DNA from: Pempheris klunzingeri
Lineage: Eukaryota; Chordata; Actinopteri; Acropomatiformes; Pempheridae
DNA length: 64,000 bases
NCBI RefSeq assembly: GCF_042242105.1
Contig: NC_092016.1
Coordinates: 10,802,501-10,866,500 of the forward strand
Direction of reading: 5' to 3'
Of the stretch, positions 27,001-49,577 are shown in pieces. Position numbers and translations under genes: made by a program. Numbering within the stretch: the stretch's first letter is position 1; the number at the start of each line of letters is the position of its first letter. Below the pieces are notes generated by a model. The model had not been told where the DNA came from and searched no databases. It saw only the letters and a program-made list of their open reading frames with translations.

Positions 27001-27530
27001 GTGAAAATAAACAATTAGGTGCATGAGTCCCCATGGCCACATGAAACCACATTTACCTGAAACTCCACCAGCTACATAGGCTGCCATCATCAGTCCGACG
27101 GAGAAGCCGATGTGGACGGTGAGAGGCTCACCCAGGGTGTTTCGACTGAGGACAGTCTGAGCGACTGAGCCACAGCCAAACAACTGACAAACGGAGAGGA
27201 AGAGAACAGCAGGCTTTCACTGACATCTGTTCAATGGGCTTAAATCGCTTTTCAATCATAACATCAGATACAGAACAAGAACATTTCTGAACATGAGCCT
27301 GAGCAGTCTGGAGCTCAGCGCTCAAATGAAATAAGCATGTAAACAAGACTTCAGAATTTAAACAACTTCTAAGGCCTGTAAAAGTGCATTATATTGCAAT
27401 GTTTTGTGAAAAAAAAAACACTACTTACAACCAAAACAAATGTCCCCAGGAATTCTGCCAGGAATTCCTTGAGTATTCCATGTTTGAGAGCACAGTGTTG
27501 CCTCATGCTTCTCTTGTGTTGTATTTCCAT
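24006..27530 (-). CDS. aqp9: Aquaporin-9-like aquaglyceroporin (complete, 6 exons, 302 aa)
   Basis: This is a membrane channel for water, glycerol and small neutral solutes. Exons in transcript order: 27530-27429, 27183-27057, 26008-25871, 25673-25555, 24709-24492, 24210-24006; phases all join to 303 codons including the stop. The start is taken at 27530 because an in-frame TGA lies just upstream; a second in-frame ATG follows at 27506. Both pore motifs are present: the first in GGHVNPAVS (N81-P82-A83), the second in GYPLNPARDLGPR (N213-P214-A215, followed by D217, the Asp that marks glyceroporins). Six hydrophobic spans are visible. The C-terminus carries 13 consecutive Glu/Asp residues (277-289) before a KYEMITMS end. 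Length (human AQP9 295 aa) and neighbours (ADAM10, CGNL1, TCF12) favour AQP9 over AQP3/7/10, although the second NPA region also resembles AQP10. The cgnl1 gene lies immediately upstream on the same strand. Confidence 0.92.
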
Positions 27531-27905
27531 GTATCACTGTGCCAACTGCTGTTAAAAGTCCGAGATGTCCAGCAGTGGGAACTTCTGGAGCTGATCAGAG
27601 CTCTCGTGTCAAATCTCCACCTCTACCCGACTGCAGCCATTCAGCACAGACCATTGATCCACATGTATAACCATCACACTCCTCGCCAACACACACACAC
27701 ACACTTTCACAGCAGAGGGCGGGCAGGCTATTGACAAGTATTTTATCTCCATTAAATGCTCATTCAAATCTGATTTTCTGATTAATTTATGTGTGTAGTG
27801 AGAGACAACCTCAGCTGTGCAGAAACGCCATTAATATTTTATGTTTTTTAAGCCTTTAAGAGCTAAGAGCGTATAAAGTGAATGTTGGGAACATATTTTA
27901 ATACT

Positions 27906-27915
27906 TTTATTTATT
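27906..27915 (-). terminator. cgnl1: Candidate poly(A) signal of cgnl1
   Basis: Two overlapping AATAAA hexamers on the - strand (AATAAATAAA) lie about 330 bp after the cgnl1 stop at 28241-28243. They are only about 380 bp before the aqp9 start codon, so the spacer between the two tandem genes would be very short. Confidence 0.5.
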
Positions 27916-28240
27916 AGCTTAAGATTTTCAGTTTGCACCATATTAACTCACACCACAAAAGGAATAACTTAGGGGACAAAACAGTCAATTTGAGTACAGG
28001 TAAATACATTGGTTTGTGTGTTGCATTGTAAAACGTCAGCCATTCAGATATTGTAGTTATACATATTGCCACAAGAGGTCAGCCTTGGCAAAGTGCCATG
28101 CTAGTCACACCTGGAAACAGAATGAAATCACACCTGAGTTGTTAATGGAATTATGCTGAATTATCACATCTTCTTCATCTTCTTCTGCATGGTAAGTCCA
28201 ACATTCCTTAAAAATTCCAGAAATGGCTGATCAGTCAGTG

Positions 28241-37668
<9,428 letters not shown>

Positions 37669-37678
37669 CTTCACTCCG

Positions 37679-39110
37679 CTGGCTTAGCAGAAGAAACAAA
37701 CCAGTATGTTAAAAAAAAAAAAAACTGCACTGACGGAGACTGACCCTGCATGGGAAGGTGAACCGCAGACTGATGCGTCAGGCTGGTGTTTACACAACAG
37801 TGGAGCAGAGTCGCAGCCACACTGGGACACAATGACAGACATCCAGGCAGCTCCTCACACAGCTGCACTCGGCCAACGTAAAACACAGAATAAATGAACA
37901 CTGACAAGAGCCTGATATTGCTGTGCAATGGAAACAGCTCCTTCTGTGTGCTCATGACAGTGTACTATTGTACAGCCAAAGCTGAGCCAAGTGCATGACG
38001 GCTACAACTGACCGAGGACTCTGAGGTGTCGTCACCCACTTCATGGTTTAACACTTGAGGGAAACGTTTGTCAACACATATGTTACTGTGAGGCTGAAAC
38101 AGGAGAACACAAGAGGTGTTGTCTCCTTAACAGCAGCGTCCTGAGCACTTCACTGAATCACACAACAGATTGCGGAGCATTTATAATAATAAATGAGTTC
38201 AGACGATAAATATAAGTCTTTATTATTAGCGCTCACTGATAGTTAATGAATAATTTACAAACACTTTATGGATCAGTATGCTATTCACAAGAACTTCTGG
38301 GTTGCCAGGTTGGGGAGCGTCCTCCTCCATCGTGACATTTGCTTTGTCCTTGTCTTACAATCATCATAATGTCTCCTCAAATGGACTGTCTCACCATTAA
38401 AATCAATTTATTACAACTGGCAACTGGAAGATACTCTGATACTGTTCTCTGACACATCAGTAAATTATCTATCAATCATAAACAACGCCACTGATGAGGC
38501 TAAATCACATGAATCCTTTGGACGGTGGTAAAACATTTATCTAAATCAAGCTCCTTTGCATTTGGCCAATATACGAAATCGATTTTTATCTGACTGTTTT
38601 TTTTTGTTTTAACTTTGTTAGCCAAAAGCGTATTAAATTCAAGTTTCACTGCCTATCAGTGAATGCAGCTCTGACAATCTACTTGCGCTTAGTTTTACTT
38701 GCTGAACTTTACTTCAACTAATACTGTTCAACTTTAACCAAATAAGCCACAGTTAGAAAATAAATACACAGGCGCATTAAATGAAGGCACTTACACACTT
38801 AAAGTCAGAGAAAACTACAAGTCACACTGAGGTTTTTGAGGAGGAGCGCACTGACACATGAAGGAAAGGTGGAAAAGTTGAAAGGACATTAAGATCCTTA
38901 AACAGATACATTACAGCTCGCTACAGAAGCAAAACTGTTTAAAGGAGAAATGAGTTATAAAGACATCGGAGAGAGCTGAAACTTACCCGCTGTGTGTCCG
39001 TCCAGTCTGAGTGTTGATCAGAGTCCTCCTCCTCCTCTTCCTCCTCCTGCCTCCGCCCGGACACGATCACACAGCCCCGGTCAGAGAGGCGTTCACTGTC
39101 TGCTCTCAGT
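37679..39110 (-). other. cgnl1: cgnl1 5' non-coding exon and first intron
   Basis: The first coding exon is preceded by an acceptor (CTAAGCCAG) ending at 37679. A GC-richer block whose 3' end is at 38987 is followed by a strong donor (GGTAAGTTT on the - strand). It reads as a non-coding first exon of roughly 100-130 nt (38987 to about 39110). The transcription start is not determined. Confidence 0.55.
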
Positions 39111-39854
39111 CAGATATTGAAACCATATGGCTGCTGCTGCTGATCACTGCTTCATATGATGCAGTATGTTCATTTATAAGAAACTGATAATGATTACAAC
39201 AATAGGATTTTTTTTTATATATATATATAATCCACTGAAGTCTTAAACTGTGTGTGTTGTGGGAGATATGAGATTATCTCCCAGACATTATGTGTCTTTA
39301 CTTACCAGCAGCTCAGGGGGGGAAAAAAGCTCCAGTGACCCTGTAACATATCTAAGGCTCCTGTTGGATTGATCTCTAAGTAAAACCATGATTCTGTGGG
39401 GAAATGGTGAAAAATGACTCACCTCTCTCTGGATCAGGAAGCATCTTTGTTTGTTGGTTTTGTACAAATGTGGTTTCTGAATGGATTCACCGCTACAAAT
39501 ATAAAACTACCAATGTGAAATTCACTTGCATTTTTAGGCATTTTATGCCTTTACTGCAGAGACTTTGTGATCTACTAACTAACTGTTTTGTCTCTTTTGG
39601 AACCTTCTTACTTCACTCTCATTATATTAATAACTACTCAATACTTTGCAACCCCGTTAATCGTCTCTCAACTCCCCACATTTACCCTGTGGCCCTTTAG
39701 AGGGGCCAACCCCTGGATTACTGTATATAAAGTAGCTAAAACGATATGTATCTGGTATGAACATAGCTATAACAATAACAATCTAACAATAAATATCCAT
39801 CTAATATGTAATACATCTAACAATATGAAACATCTAATAATGTAATACACATGG

Positions 39855-39992
39855 GCCAAATGCTTTTACTTTCAATACTTGAAGTGCAGTACTTTTATAT
39901 GAATTGAGGAGTAGACCAAGTAGTTTTGCATTATTGTATTAGTACTTTTATTTGTGTAAAGGCTTTGAGTACTTATTCCACCACTACATTAT
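39855..39992. repeat. AGTACTT-type interspersed repeat between cgnl1 and tcf12
   Basis: It contains CTTTTACTTTCAATACTTGA, TATTAGTACTTTTATTTGTG and the end GAGTACTTATTCCACCACTA. Same family as 22617-22756 and 29813-29962. The surrounding region 39110-40080 shows no exon. Confidence 0.55.
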
Positions 39993-40090
39993 ACTGAATA
40001 TACAGTAGGTGTGTGTGTGCACATGTATTTAACGTGTATTTTAAAATATGTCATAAAATACACAGACCCGAACTATTTGAAAAAAAGACA

Positions 40091-40096
40091 TTTATT
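40091..40096 (-). terminator. tcf12: Candidate poly(A) signal of tcf12
   Basis: TTTATT on the + strand reads AATAAA on the - strand. It lies about 1.26 kb after the tcf12 stop at 41358-41360. The intervening stretch (40097-41357) has no exon and would be the 3' UTR, including the CA repeat at 40622-40716. Confidence 0.45.
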
Positions 40097-40621
40097 GCTA
40101 CATTATCGTTTTGACACATGCCTGTAGGCTACTTCAAACTGTACACATACTGTACACGTTATGATAGGAGTATTTCAGATTATTTGTGATTATTATTCAT
40201 TATTTGTTCTGCGGTGTGATAAGCAAACAAGACATCAATTCTTTTGTAACACTGTATTGCTCTGAGCATGTGGCTACAACTAGGAAAACTGCACAAAAGG
40301 GGTTTTCTTGTGTAAAATCAGAGTGATAAAAGTAAATAGAGACAATATGAAATTCACAATATTTGTATAAAAGATAAGTTACATAACTTAAAAAATTAAA
40401 TGTTCTATTAAAAACTGAAACATGCAAAGAGCTTTGACTACATCTGAAGAGCAATAATCACACTGAGCAGAAGAGGGATTCTGTCCCCCAGTGTAAAATG
40501 TATTCTTGTTAGCAGTGCTATAACACAAGTCTGTAACAAACATACTGACAAACAGATCAAACCCACATGTTAGAGAACATTCCCGGAGATCTGTTCATTC
40601 ACAGAATGGTCAAACTCCTGC

Positions 40622-40716
40622 AAAACACACACATGCACACACACACGCACACGCACACGCACACACACACACATACACCCACACACACACAGACACACGC
40701 ACACACACACACACAC
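40622..40716. repeat. Imperfect (CA)n repeat in presumed tcf12 3' UTR
   Basis: A long CA-rich run is interrupted by GCAC, TACACC and AGACAC units. On the tcf12 strand it reads as a GT-rich tract. Confidence 0.9.
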
Positions 40717-41357
40717 TCCGTTGTCTGAGCACACAAATGTGGGAATGTCAGTCCTCTGAGCTCAGTGGAAATCACAAGTGTACATGGTAAATAGTGATAC
40801 ACTGTAAAAGTCAGAAACATATCTGGCTCTGTTAAAATCCAACTGCAGATGACATCTTGTCACTACTGGGTTTCATCTCCTTTCAAATATATTCAAACAG
40901 ACAGATCATCAATAAATATACAAAATATGTACAAAACACCTGCAGCTTACAATGCATTTGTCTCTTACAAGTAAAGTTTAGGCACAAAGTTAGAAGTCCG
41001 TTTGGGGAGCAAGGAGACGATTGTTCAACTGCATCACACTTTACAAAAAGAGAGGGCGACCTCTCCGCTCTGGTCCGAATTCAGAGGAAACGTCGGGCGT
41101 CCAGAACAGCCGGATTCTCCTGGGTTGCTCTTCACTCAACATCTGGACATCAAAAACACAGTGACGTCAGAAACAATGTCAAAGTGGGACCTTTTATATA
41201 CAAATTATTAATGAAAAGTCTAAATATGCTTTATATCCAGATATAATTATCCACCAGTTTACTGTTCAATACATCTAAAAAAGTAGAACCATCATAATTG
41301 ATAAATGAACTGTGTCACATAGTTGATGCTGGATTTGCTGTAGTAATCACCTGATGC

Positions 41358-44300
41358 TCAGAGGTGGCCCATGGGGTTTGATGGGTCTGTCAGACTGGGA
41401 TGGAAAGCGAGATGCATGGACTGTGGATCCGTCACGACTGCAGACGCCTTCTCTTCCTCTCTCCTCCGCAGACACGCTGCCTTTGGGTTCAGGTTCCTCT
41501 CTGCGGGATTCAACAAATAATGAGTTAGTGTTTGACTATATAAAGAAACCAAAGACGTGCAGTAGTAGATGGATATCATTAATTTCCATCCCCTTGGGTA
41601 CCCAGGTTTCCCATGAGTACATCAGAATAATATGATATGAGATATTTTACTCTGTTGCTAAAAACTCCCAACCCCTAGTTGTAGATTTCTTATTTTCACT
41701 CTCTTCGTCACTTATTTGGCTTGACAGAGAGGCGAGGCCCCGACTTTGCATCTCCCTCTGAGGTGGGATCATCAGAGAGGTGGGCAAGCAGCCTGCAGCA
41801 GCGGTGCACTGACCTCTGACTTGTTGTTCCAGGCTGAGGATCACTGCCACGGCCTGGTGCAGCACCAGCAGCTTGGTCTGTGGCTTCTCACTCTTCAGGT
41901 GCAGCTGACACATGTGACCCAGCTCCTTAAAGGCCTCATTGATGTCCCGCACGCGCAGACGCTCGCGGGCGTTGTTGGCCATCCTCCTCTCGCGCTCACG
42001 TTCGGCCTTTTGCTCCGGGCTCAGGTCCTCATCCTCATGGATACTACAGCATCAACAGTATGAGAAAACTCCTGTAAGGATGCTTGTACACTTGGTTTTG
42101 TCTCAGTCTTTTAAATAATACAGATCTATATTTTTAAAAGTGATATTCAAGCTTGGATCTAAGTGAAAGCTCCATTGGATCCCACATAAGAGAACAATGT
42201 TGAGTCATACTGTGGATTTCTCTGCCCTCTGCTGGTCACTAAGTTGACATATTCTTATAAAGTCTCCTGGAGTTTTCTGATATACCCTCATTTGTTCCCT
42301 GAAAGGGGCTTACTTGGACCATCGACAAGAAGCAAATATGATCAGGAGCACAATCAATGATCGCATTAATTAATTATCTTTTTTAGACAATCCCTCTTCG
42401 ATGAATAAACATCGATAGTCAAGAAACAGACTTTTAGCCACATTTTAACAATTGTTTCATTATAGTTTGAATAAGAAACCACAACAAAAAATGTCCAGAG
42501 GTAAAACTGCTGCTGCAGGGTCATCCACATATGTCAACATCAATATCCTTCAACAAGATTATAGATCTAAATAAAAAGAAAACATGCACTCGGGCATCAG
42601 AGCTGATGTCATGAGGACGTTTGCCCTGAATTGCCCTCTGAAACCAGAGACGCCACAACAAACACTCTAATTCTTCTGTGAAATTTTCAAGATGTAGTAC
42701 ACCAAAACCAGAGAAAACCTGAATTTGTAATTTGAACATTTTTGCATTTTAGACTTTGGCCAGTGGGAACTTGTAAAAGGCATTTTTTTCTATTATATGG
42801 ACAAATGAGTGAGTGAAATAAATCACTGACAGATTAATCAGCGATGAAAATAACTGTTAGTTGCAGCCACAGTCTCCTGAGGACAGGATACTCTTAAAGA
42901 CTAAAAGGATTTTATGATAACCCCAATCAAAATCTACCTTTCTATCACAGATGTCTTTACTACCTACTGTATGTCCTACAAGCTCCTCTTTTTTCTAATT
43001 TAATTCACTGCACCTCAATGCAGAATTAGGAAGTAACGTGATGCAGAGCTTAATGCGCTCGTCTGGACATAGCTTCTCTTCACAACGGGGGGTCTGACAG
43101 TGTTTTAAATTAATGAAACCAAATGGCAAGAAGGCTCTAAATACTTGCCTTTAAGAGACTTTTACTTTGAAAACTGCTGTGCTACTCCAGTCTACTCTAC
43201 TATTTTTTCAGCTCAGTTCATTTCTTTTCATTTTATCTCGTATTATTAGTCATGCACACCACAAACATTTCAGCATGGTGTGTATGGAGCAGTTTTTTCA
43301 GCATTCAGCAGCTGGTTTTAGCCTCAAAATAGTTTTTCTCACCAGGTGCATGCTGTTTTTTTTTTTTTTTCTTAGAGGAGAGCAGCGGTATGGCACTATT
43401 TACCTGTCCCTGTTTTCGCCTTGTGTTTTGTGCTCACTCTCCTCATCTGATCTCTGGCTGTCAGAGCTGTGACTGTGATTGGTGTGCATCATCTCTTCCC
43501 TCTCCCCGCTTTCCATCTTCAGCTCTTCAAGAGCTCCTGTGTGGGATCACAAAGAAAAAAAAAATCTTGTAAAATCCCAACAGTTCAAAGGTTCAAAAGT
43601 GCAGATAAAGTAAATGAATCCAGAAGTGGATGGATGAGAGGAATGACTCGCCTCTGCCTCCACCTTGCATGGGCTGAAGCGAGGCCCTCTGTCTGGCTGG
43701 GTACGGGTGGCCATTTTGTGTGCGGCTCTGGAAGGCTGAGTGGTTGTTGTTCATACCGACAGCGTCAACCTTTATGACACAAAAAGAACGGGATGAGATA
43801 AGGCCAGTGTCCATGTATTCACAAGACAGCGAGCCTGGCGCAGCAGTCGCATACGACTCTTAGATCCAACCAATGACAAATAAGTCACAAACTCAACATC
43901 TGCCCCCTCATTTCCAACGTAACACTGAGTAGATCTCTCGCTCTACAGAATTAATCTAATCTCTGACAATCTTAATCCTTCCCTTAAAACTACTATATAC
44001 TCCCTAAACATACCACTAATTCTCTTCAGGAATGATTCACATCTAACCGACACATCATTTAGAAAAATAAAAGTGAGAGAATTTAATACCCCCCTCCCCC
44101 AAAGGATTAGACTAAAAAACCCTTTTCCCTGCATATACGTCCACTCCAGCTGGGCCAAAATCCCCTGGTCTGCTGAAAGGGAAACACGCTGGAATGGGTA
44201 GTGCACGATGCAGGCGTCCCCCCACAGTGGAATTATAGTCCGCACATACTGTACGCTCTCCACACAAGGGCGACGCGTCACAGCGCTCTCTCTCATTGTG

Positions 44301-47300
44301 CTCAGTTTCCTATTTCAAGGACAACAACCTTTGCGTGAGGAAAACATGCAGACATAGCGGGTGGAAAATTCCTGAAGCTGAATGCCAGCATACACTGAAC
44401 ACACACATGATTTCCATACATGCTGCCCTGCCCACCCACAAATACTGGTAAAGTAATTGCTGTTAACCATGGTTGGAGTGTGACAGGAGAGTGGTAGAGT
44501 GCTGGCAGATCCCGGGTGGCCTTGGTGGGTCTGGTTCAGCAGGCCATGGATGTCAGTGGGCAGACCAGCTGTGGGGCCCACAGCGTGGTTCCTCAGGACG
44601 TGGATCACATCATCCAGTCTGTCGAGTCGGTCCTCCACCTGAGACTGCAAACAAACAAAAACCAAAAATTGTTAGATGTTAACTGTTTTTTGTGGCATTT
44701 TGAAATCAGGAAACTGTTTTTTAAAGATCCTCTGAGTTAAACAAAGATGGGACATTCTGTTTTACAAATGGCAGCTCTAAAATTCAGTCTTTCAGAGAAC
44801 AAAATTCTGCAGAGAAAAACGGACAACTAAGTCACAATTCTACAAGTAACAAGTAAGTAAATCACAAAAAGGTCAGTGAGTAACAAATGTCACAATTTTT
44901 ACTTGACCAATAGAAACCTTAAAGAAATAGTTTGACATAATGGAAAACAGGCTTTTTCATTTTTTTTGCTGAGAGTTAACGGACAAGATTGATATCAGTC
45001 TCATGTCTCCGTGTTAAATATGCAGCTACAGTCAGCAGCTGGTTAGCTTAACTTGGCATTAACACTGGGAGGGAACAGAGGGAAACAGCCAGTCTAGCTC
45101 TATTTCTTGACCAGGTGCAGTGATTTTTCTTATGTGTCTTGTTATGACCTCATGTCAGCCAGGCAACCAGGCAACCAGGCAGGCACACAAATCCTCTGAT
45201 TTCAACACTTTGGTTTTTGTACAGATTAAACAAACAAGATATAACACCATAATTAGTGAGCTTCAGATATTTGGACAGCCAGTCAAGCTGTTTCAAGTCT
45301 TTATGCTAAGTTAAGCCTGCCGGCTACTGGCTGTTGCCGTTTATTTACTGTACAGACATTTTCTCATTCCTCATTTTATTAACTATTCACTCCAGCAAAA
45401 ACAAACATTATTGTTACATTGGTATTTTGATACTAGTCCAAATGATTCCAAGTATGTACATAAACTAATACATGTATTTATTTTACTGTTTATTATTTTA
45501 GGTATTTTTATACTGAATATATTCTACTTGTCTTCTCTTCTATCTACCATATCTATATGGCAAAATAAATAATCTAAATTTCAGATATGTGACATCAAAC
45601 TGGGTCTTTACCAGTGATATAAGTGAAGACTCGTAATGTGGGGAGACTGGAGCCTGAACTGAACTCCGGGGCCACATGTTGGTACCTGAGAGGAAGAAAA
45701 CAACCAAATTAGATCACAAAGGGATATGAATATAAAGAATATTTCATTCTGGCAGCATGTGTTACTCCAGTTTACCTGCAGGTTCAGTTGCGCTTGGCAG
45801 CGGGGATGGAGACCTCACCGGTGTGGACGAACTGGAGGGGAAGCTGCTGCTGGTGTGATCGGGGGAATAAATCTGGCAGCAGACAGGGAGAGACAGAGGG
45901 AGGGGGAGGAGTGGGATAGGGCATTGATCATTTTAAAAGCACAACTTGTCATTTCTGCGTAAGGTTTTACAGCTGCTGCCACAGCCTCTGGAGCAGGCTC
46001 GTAACCTGAACTAAACTCATCAATTCTGGTCATTTTACTAGTCAGCAGCCAATAAAAAGTCCAGCAGCACGAGAGTGGCCCATCGTTATTATGCACAAGT
46101 CTGTTACTGGCAGGGAAAAGCAACTGTTGTCCCTGAATTAGACCACTGGGGATCACTGGGGATCTCAGATCTTGGTTTTATGCTCTGGTCTGACTGTTTG
46201 AACATAACAGGGCATAGATGAGCCGGTCTAATGGGATTAAGGTGGAGCATACTTACAGAGGCAAGAGCTTTGCCCAAGGTATCGCCTGTCTGTGACCCTG
46301 ACACATTTGCCTGGCTCCCTGATACTGCAAAAAAAAGACACCCATTATTAAGTATTACAATAAAGAGCAGATAAACCTGAGCTGAAAGAAGCAGTGGGGA
46401 TTATTTTCTCCATTTCCTCACCTGTTGAATTCTCTGATGTGTTGCGGGAAGTCGTATTGTTGCGGTGAAACGTGGACATTGGCGGGAGGCCCCTGTTCAT
46501 ACCAACAGCCATCACTGAATGTGGAGAGTAGTCCTGAACAGTAAGCAAACACACATTTAGTCCACAGGGGGTTAAAAAGTGCTGTGCTATCAACATCCAA
46601 GGTCCTGGAGGTAAATCTCACCAGGTGACTGTGTGGTGGTTGCAGGCTGCTGTAGCTCCCCGGCTGCGTTTGGTGGGTTGTAGCTGCTCCCACTGCACCT
46701 TCATAGCCCTGCTGGTTCAGCCCATTTACAGCATTCCAGATGTCGGGCAAATTGCTCGTCCCCTCTAAAATGGATAACGATATGTTATAGCCTGCACTGG
46801 AACAGCATCTCAAGCAGCCAGCCAAGCCGTGAGGCTCTACAGCCCTCTACGGAAACAAAGAAGCTCTATCAATCAGTCTATAACTGGACAATTTTGATTT
46901 ATATAACTGATCTGACAGTTTACCTGAGATCTGAGAATCATAGAAAATGTTTTTAGTCTCTACTAACGAGTTGATGAGTAATCATTTTGGACACTTTGAG
47001 CTCACCAAAGAAAGTGCTTGCGAACACATTGCTGGGGCCCTTGGTGGACGGATGGAAAGACGAGTTCTGGTTGATGTCGTCATTAGTGGGAGACTGCCCG
47101 TAAACCTAAAGGGAAGAACTTGTTTAAGGCATTGTCTGGGGAACAACTTTGAAGCAGAACATAATGTATGCAAACAACGAATTTCTACGTGTCTATATCA
47201 AACGCATGAATACTGCCGGCGCTGAGGCTGAAGCAACAGTATTACGAAAACAAAGCAGAGAGCTGATGCACACTTAGAGCTATTGCGATAATCCATAAGC

Positions 47301-49577
47301 TGCAGATCCATGCACCTCCTCATCCGGATTTAGGAACCATTCACCATGAGAAATCCCTGCCCTAATCATGATCAGGTTCGGCTGGCTCCAGAAGACTGGG
47401 ATACAATTCCCATCTCAATAAAATTAAATTACAGGCCTTCTCATACTTTGTCCTCAGAGAGAAACCAAACAGCGAACTGAGTCTCACCCTAATGATCCCC
47501 CGCTGTAGCAAACAAAATATTGTAAATAGAAAACAGATCTAACATTAAATTAAAGATGGTATTTTTTTCTTTCTATAAACTGTGAAGCACAAGGCTAGAA
47601 ACTGCACATATGCACACAAAACACACCAACACATGCTCACTCACTCAAACACACCGAGAGGTCTGGGCTGCACCTGCACCTTCCTCGATTGCTTTGATGT
47701 GCCCCAGGAAATGAAAATAAACCTCCCTGCGCAGCATCAATGGGGTGTCAGTTACCCGGACGACAATTTCTGTAAAGCAGGCTATTAAAGACTCTCTTGA
47801 GTATGCTCGTACAAGCACACTCACAGGCTCACACGCACACAAAGACTCACACACTTAAGCACACACGCTAACACTCACACACACACACACACGCACACAC
47901 ACACACACGCACACACATACACACACACACACACAGCCGTGACCCTGGCTGGCATGAGTCCCATGGTGATTGTGGGCTAGGCCAAACAGAGGAGCCCCTG
48001 CCGACACTGGGCCCGTCTGAGCCGCCATGGGCAGCATATGGCGGAGGATAAAGCCAATTGTCCTCCTTACCATCAGCATAGCAGGCGACCCGTTAATAAT
48101 GGTCACACCCCCGCCCCAGCACGCCCTCTCTGGCCCCCACTGGAGAGGGGCCGTCACCATGGCATCCTCTTTTAGCATAGCATTGATTTAGGAACCATCA
48201 ATCATGGCATCACAAATGATAAGGGACTTTTAAATAAAGACCACAACTAAGACAGAATTAAATACTATTAAGCCTTCGTATTAGCTTCGAAATAATCATT
48301 TTGGACATGTGCCTTTTTTGCCAATCTATTAGTTGCATTTGCAAAGTTATTTTATACACAATAAGTGTACACTCACACAAAACACCCAAACAGCTACACC
48401 GTTTTCCTTTTGTAAATGCACACAGCATTATCATGCTACATGAGTGAAATATCAACTTGCTATTCAGGGCCTATGCTGTGCTCCACCATGGCCAACTCCA
48501 GCCACATGCAACCAATTTTCTGCCTCTGTGATCCACGATGTCTGGATATGGTTAGTCTCACAGAGATCAAAGCAGCCTTTGATAATGGCTGCAGTGGTGG
48601 AGGGACTGCTCCTACATAGTGGGGTTAAATCAAATAGAAATAGGAGCAATCTGCTTCATGTCAAGATGTTTTCTGATGCTGGGCTTGACTACATGGTGCT
48701 TAGCCAACAGGAAGCATGAGTCTCCCTGGTGCATTTTAACATGAGTTTGTCAACATAAAACCACAAGCGAGTGCAGTGTTATGGTGGTAACTAACTGAAT
48801 GTTTACATCATTTTAGGTGCTGCACATGATGTGTTGTTATATGTTGTGTGATTTGTGGGTAATAGTGATTTTAGTGTCAGAAAATTACATTCTTGTGTGA
48901 ACTTGGTTTACTTGGTTTTAACATCACATTACATAAATTGTTAGTTCTGGCATTAAATTGCAAGTTGCAAGTTGCAAGCACTGCGGTTTAACTACAAAGA
49001 GGCTCATGCACACAGCTCCTCAAGGAAGTGATAACGGCACATTGAGCACAAACTATAGATATGACCTCTCCAAAACACAAAACCCTCTCACCCTCTGTGT
49101 CTCAGTGACACACACAGAAAGACACACAAGCCTTGGATCCAAACAAATGTTCAGTGCACGGCAGAATACATGCGCTCTAAAATGCCTCACTAAAAGGTGT
49201 ATCAAAAAGTAAAAATGTTAAATTATAATACAAAAAGTTGTAATACAACAACTTTTATACAGGCTGCACATGTGAATGTATTTCTTACTGCTGCAAAATT
49301 TAGGATGTCATATAGAGAACACACCGTTCAACAGTACCACTAACAACAGATACAGCTGGAAACTACTGTTTCATTATTTGTGTCAACTAACAAACAGAAC
49401 ATCTGAGAAGACAATTGAAGAGTGCAACAGCATCATCATCAAACACACTGACAGTGTCATGTATCCCCTGAAAAATCAGACAGAAATACATCTAAGAAAT
49501 GTACTCACAGGTTTCATGTTGTAGCAGTACATCAGTGAGTTGTTGCCTGTGCCGGAGACAGGATGAGCACAGTACAT
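41358..49577 (-). CDS. tcf12: Transcription factor 12 (HEB), short HEBAlt-type reading frame, 12 exons, 481 aa
   Basis: This is a class I bHLH (E-protein) transcription factor that binds E-boxes as homo- or heterodimers. Exons in transcript order: 49577-49509, 47105-47006, 46764-46622, 46533-46422, 46324-46257, 45872-45776, 45685-45612, 44638-44468, 43769-43664, 43536-43404, 42043-41814, 41500-41358; all phases join with no stop. The first exon encodes 23 residues beginning MYCAHPVSG and containing GNNSLMY. This matches the alternative first exon of the HEBAlt and TCF4-A isoforms. Later blocks are [57 protein letters not shown], and the bHLH (about 377-430) with [36 protein letters not shown] and the NPMGHL end distinguish TCF12 from TCF4. 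The donors after exons 8 (gttaac) and 9 (gtggag) are weak. AD1 exons of the long isoform were not found upstream. Confidence 0.92.
42362..42868. repeat. hAT-like MITE copy in tcf12 intron (diverged)
   Basis: It starts around ATTAATTAATTATC and ends GACAGATTAATCAGCGATG and then AAAATAACTGTTAGTTGCAG. This is the terminal sequence of the AGGGCTGCAACTAA family in inverted orientation. The interior is diverged and may hold other sequence. Confidence 0.4.
44919..45360. mobile_element. TTAA-starting MITE, copy C (3' end decayed)
   Basis: It begins TTAAAGAAATAGTTTGACAT. The interior includes GGTTAGCTTAACTTGGCATT and TCAAGTCTTTATGCTAAGTT, typical of the same fish element as copies A and B. The right terminus is not clear. 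It lies in a tcf12 intron. Confidence 0.5.
47290..48620. other. tcf12: tcf12 intron 1 stretch with non-repetitive, possibly conserved blocks
   Basis: Apart from the CA run, segments such as about 47290-47500 and 48000-48190 are balanced in base content, not recognisable repeats and not coding. At 48566-48583 ATCAAAG and CTTTGAT form an inverted pair of TCF/LEF-type motifs four bases apart. Intronic enhancers near the alternative first exon are possible, but this is inference. Confidence 0.3.
47874..47935. repeat. (CA)n microsatellite in tcf12 intron 1
   Basis: A nearly pure CA run with GCAC and TACAC interruptions lies between the HEBAlt-type first exon and exon 2. Confidence 0.9.

Noticed and set aside
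41814..42043. Assignment of the bHLH gene to tcf4 because its first exon resembles TCF4-A
   Set aside because: [12 protein letters not shown] and the NPMGHL ending are TCF12-like, whereas TCF4 has MVQLHLKSDKPQ. Neighbouring genes also match the TCF12 locus.
43943..44296. 117-aa open frame on the - strand in a tcf12 intron, briefly considered as a LINE reverse-transcriptase end
   Set aside because: Motifs typical of LINE ORF2 C-termini do not line up convincingly, and no tail or target duplication is seen.
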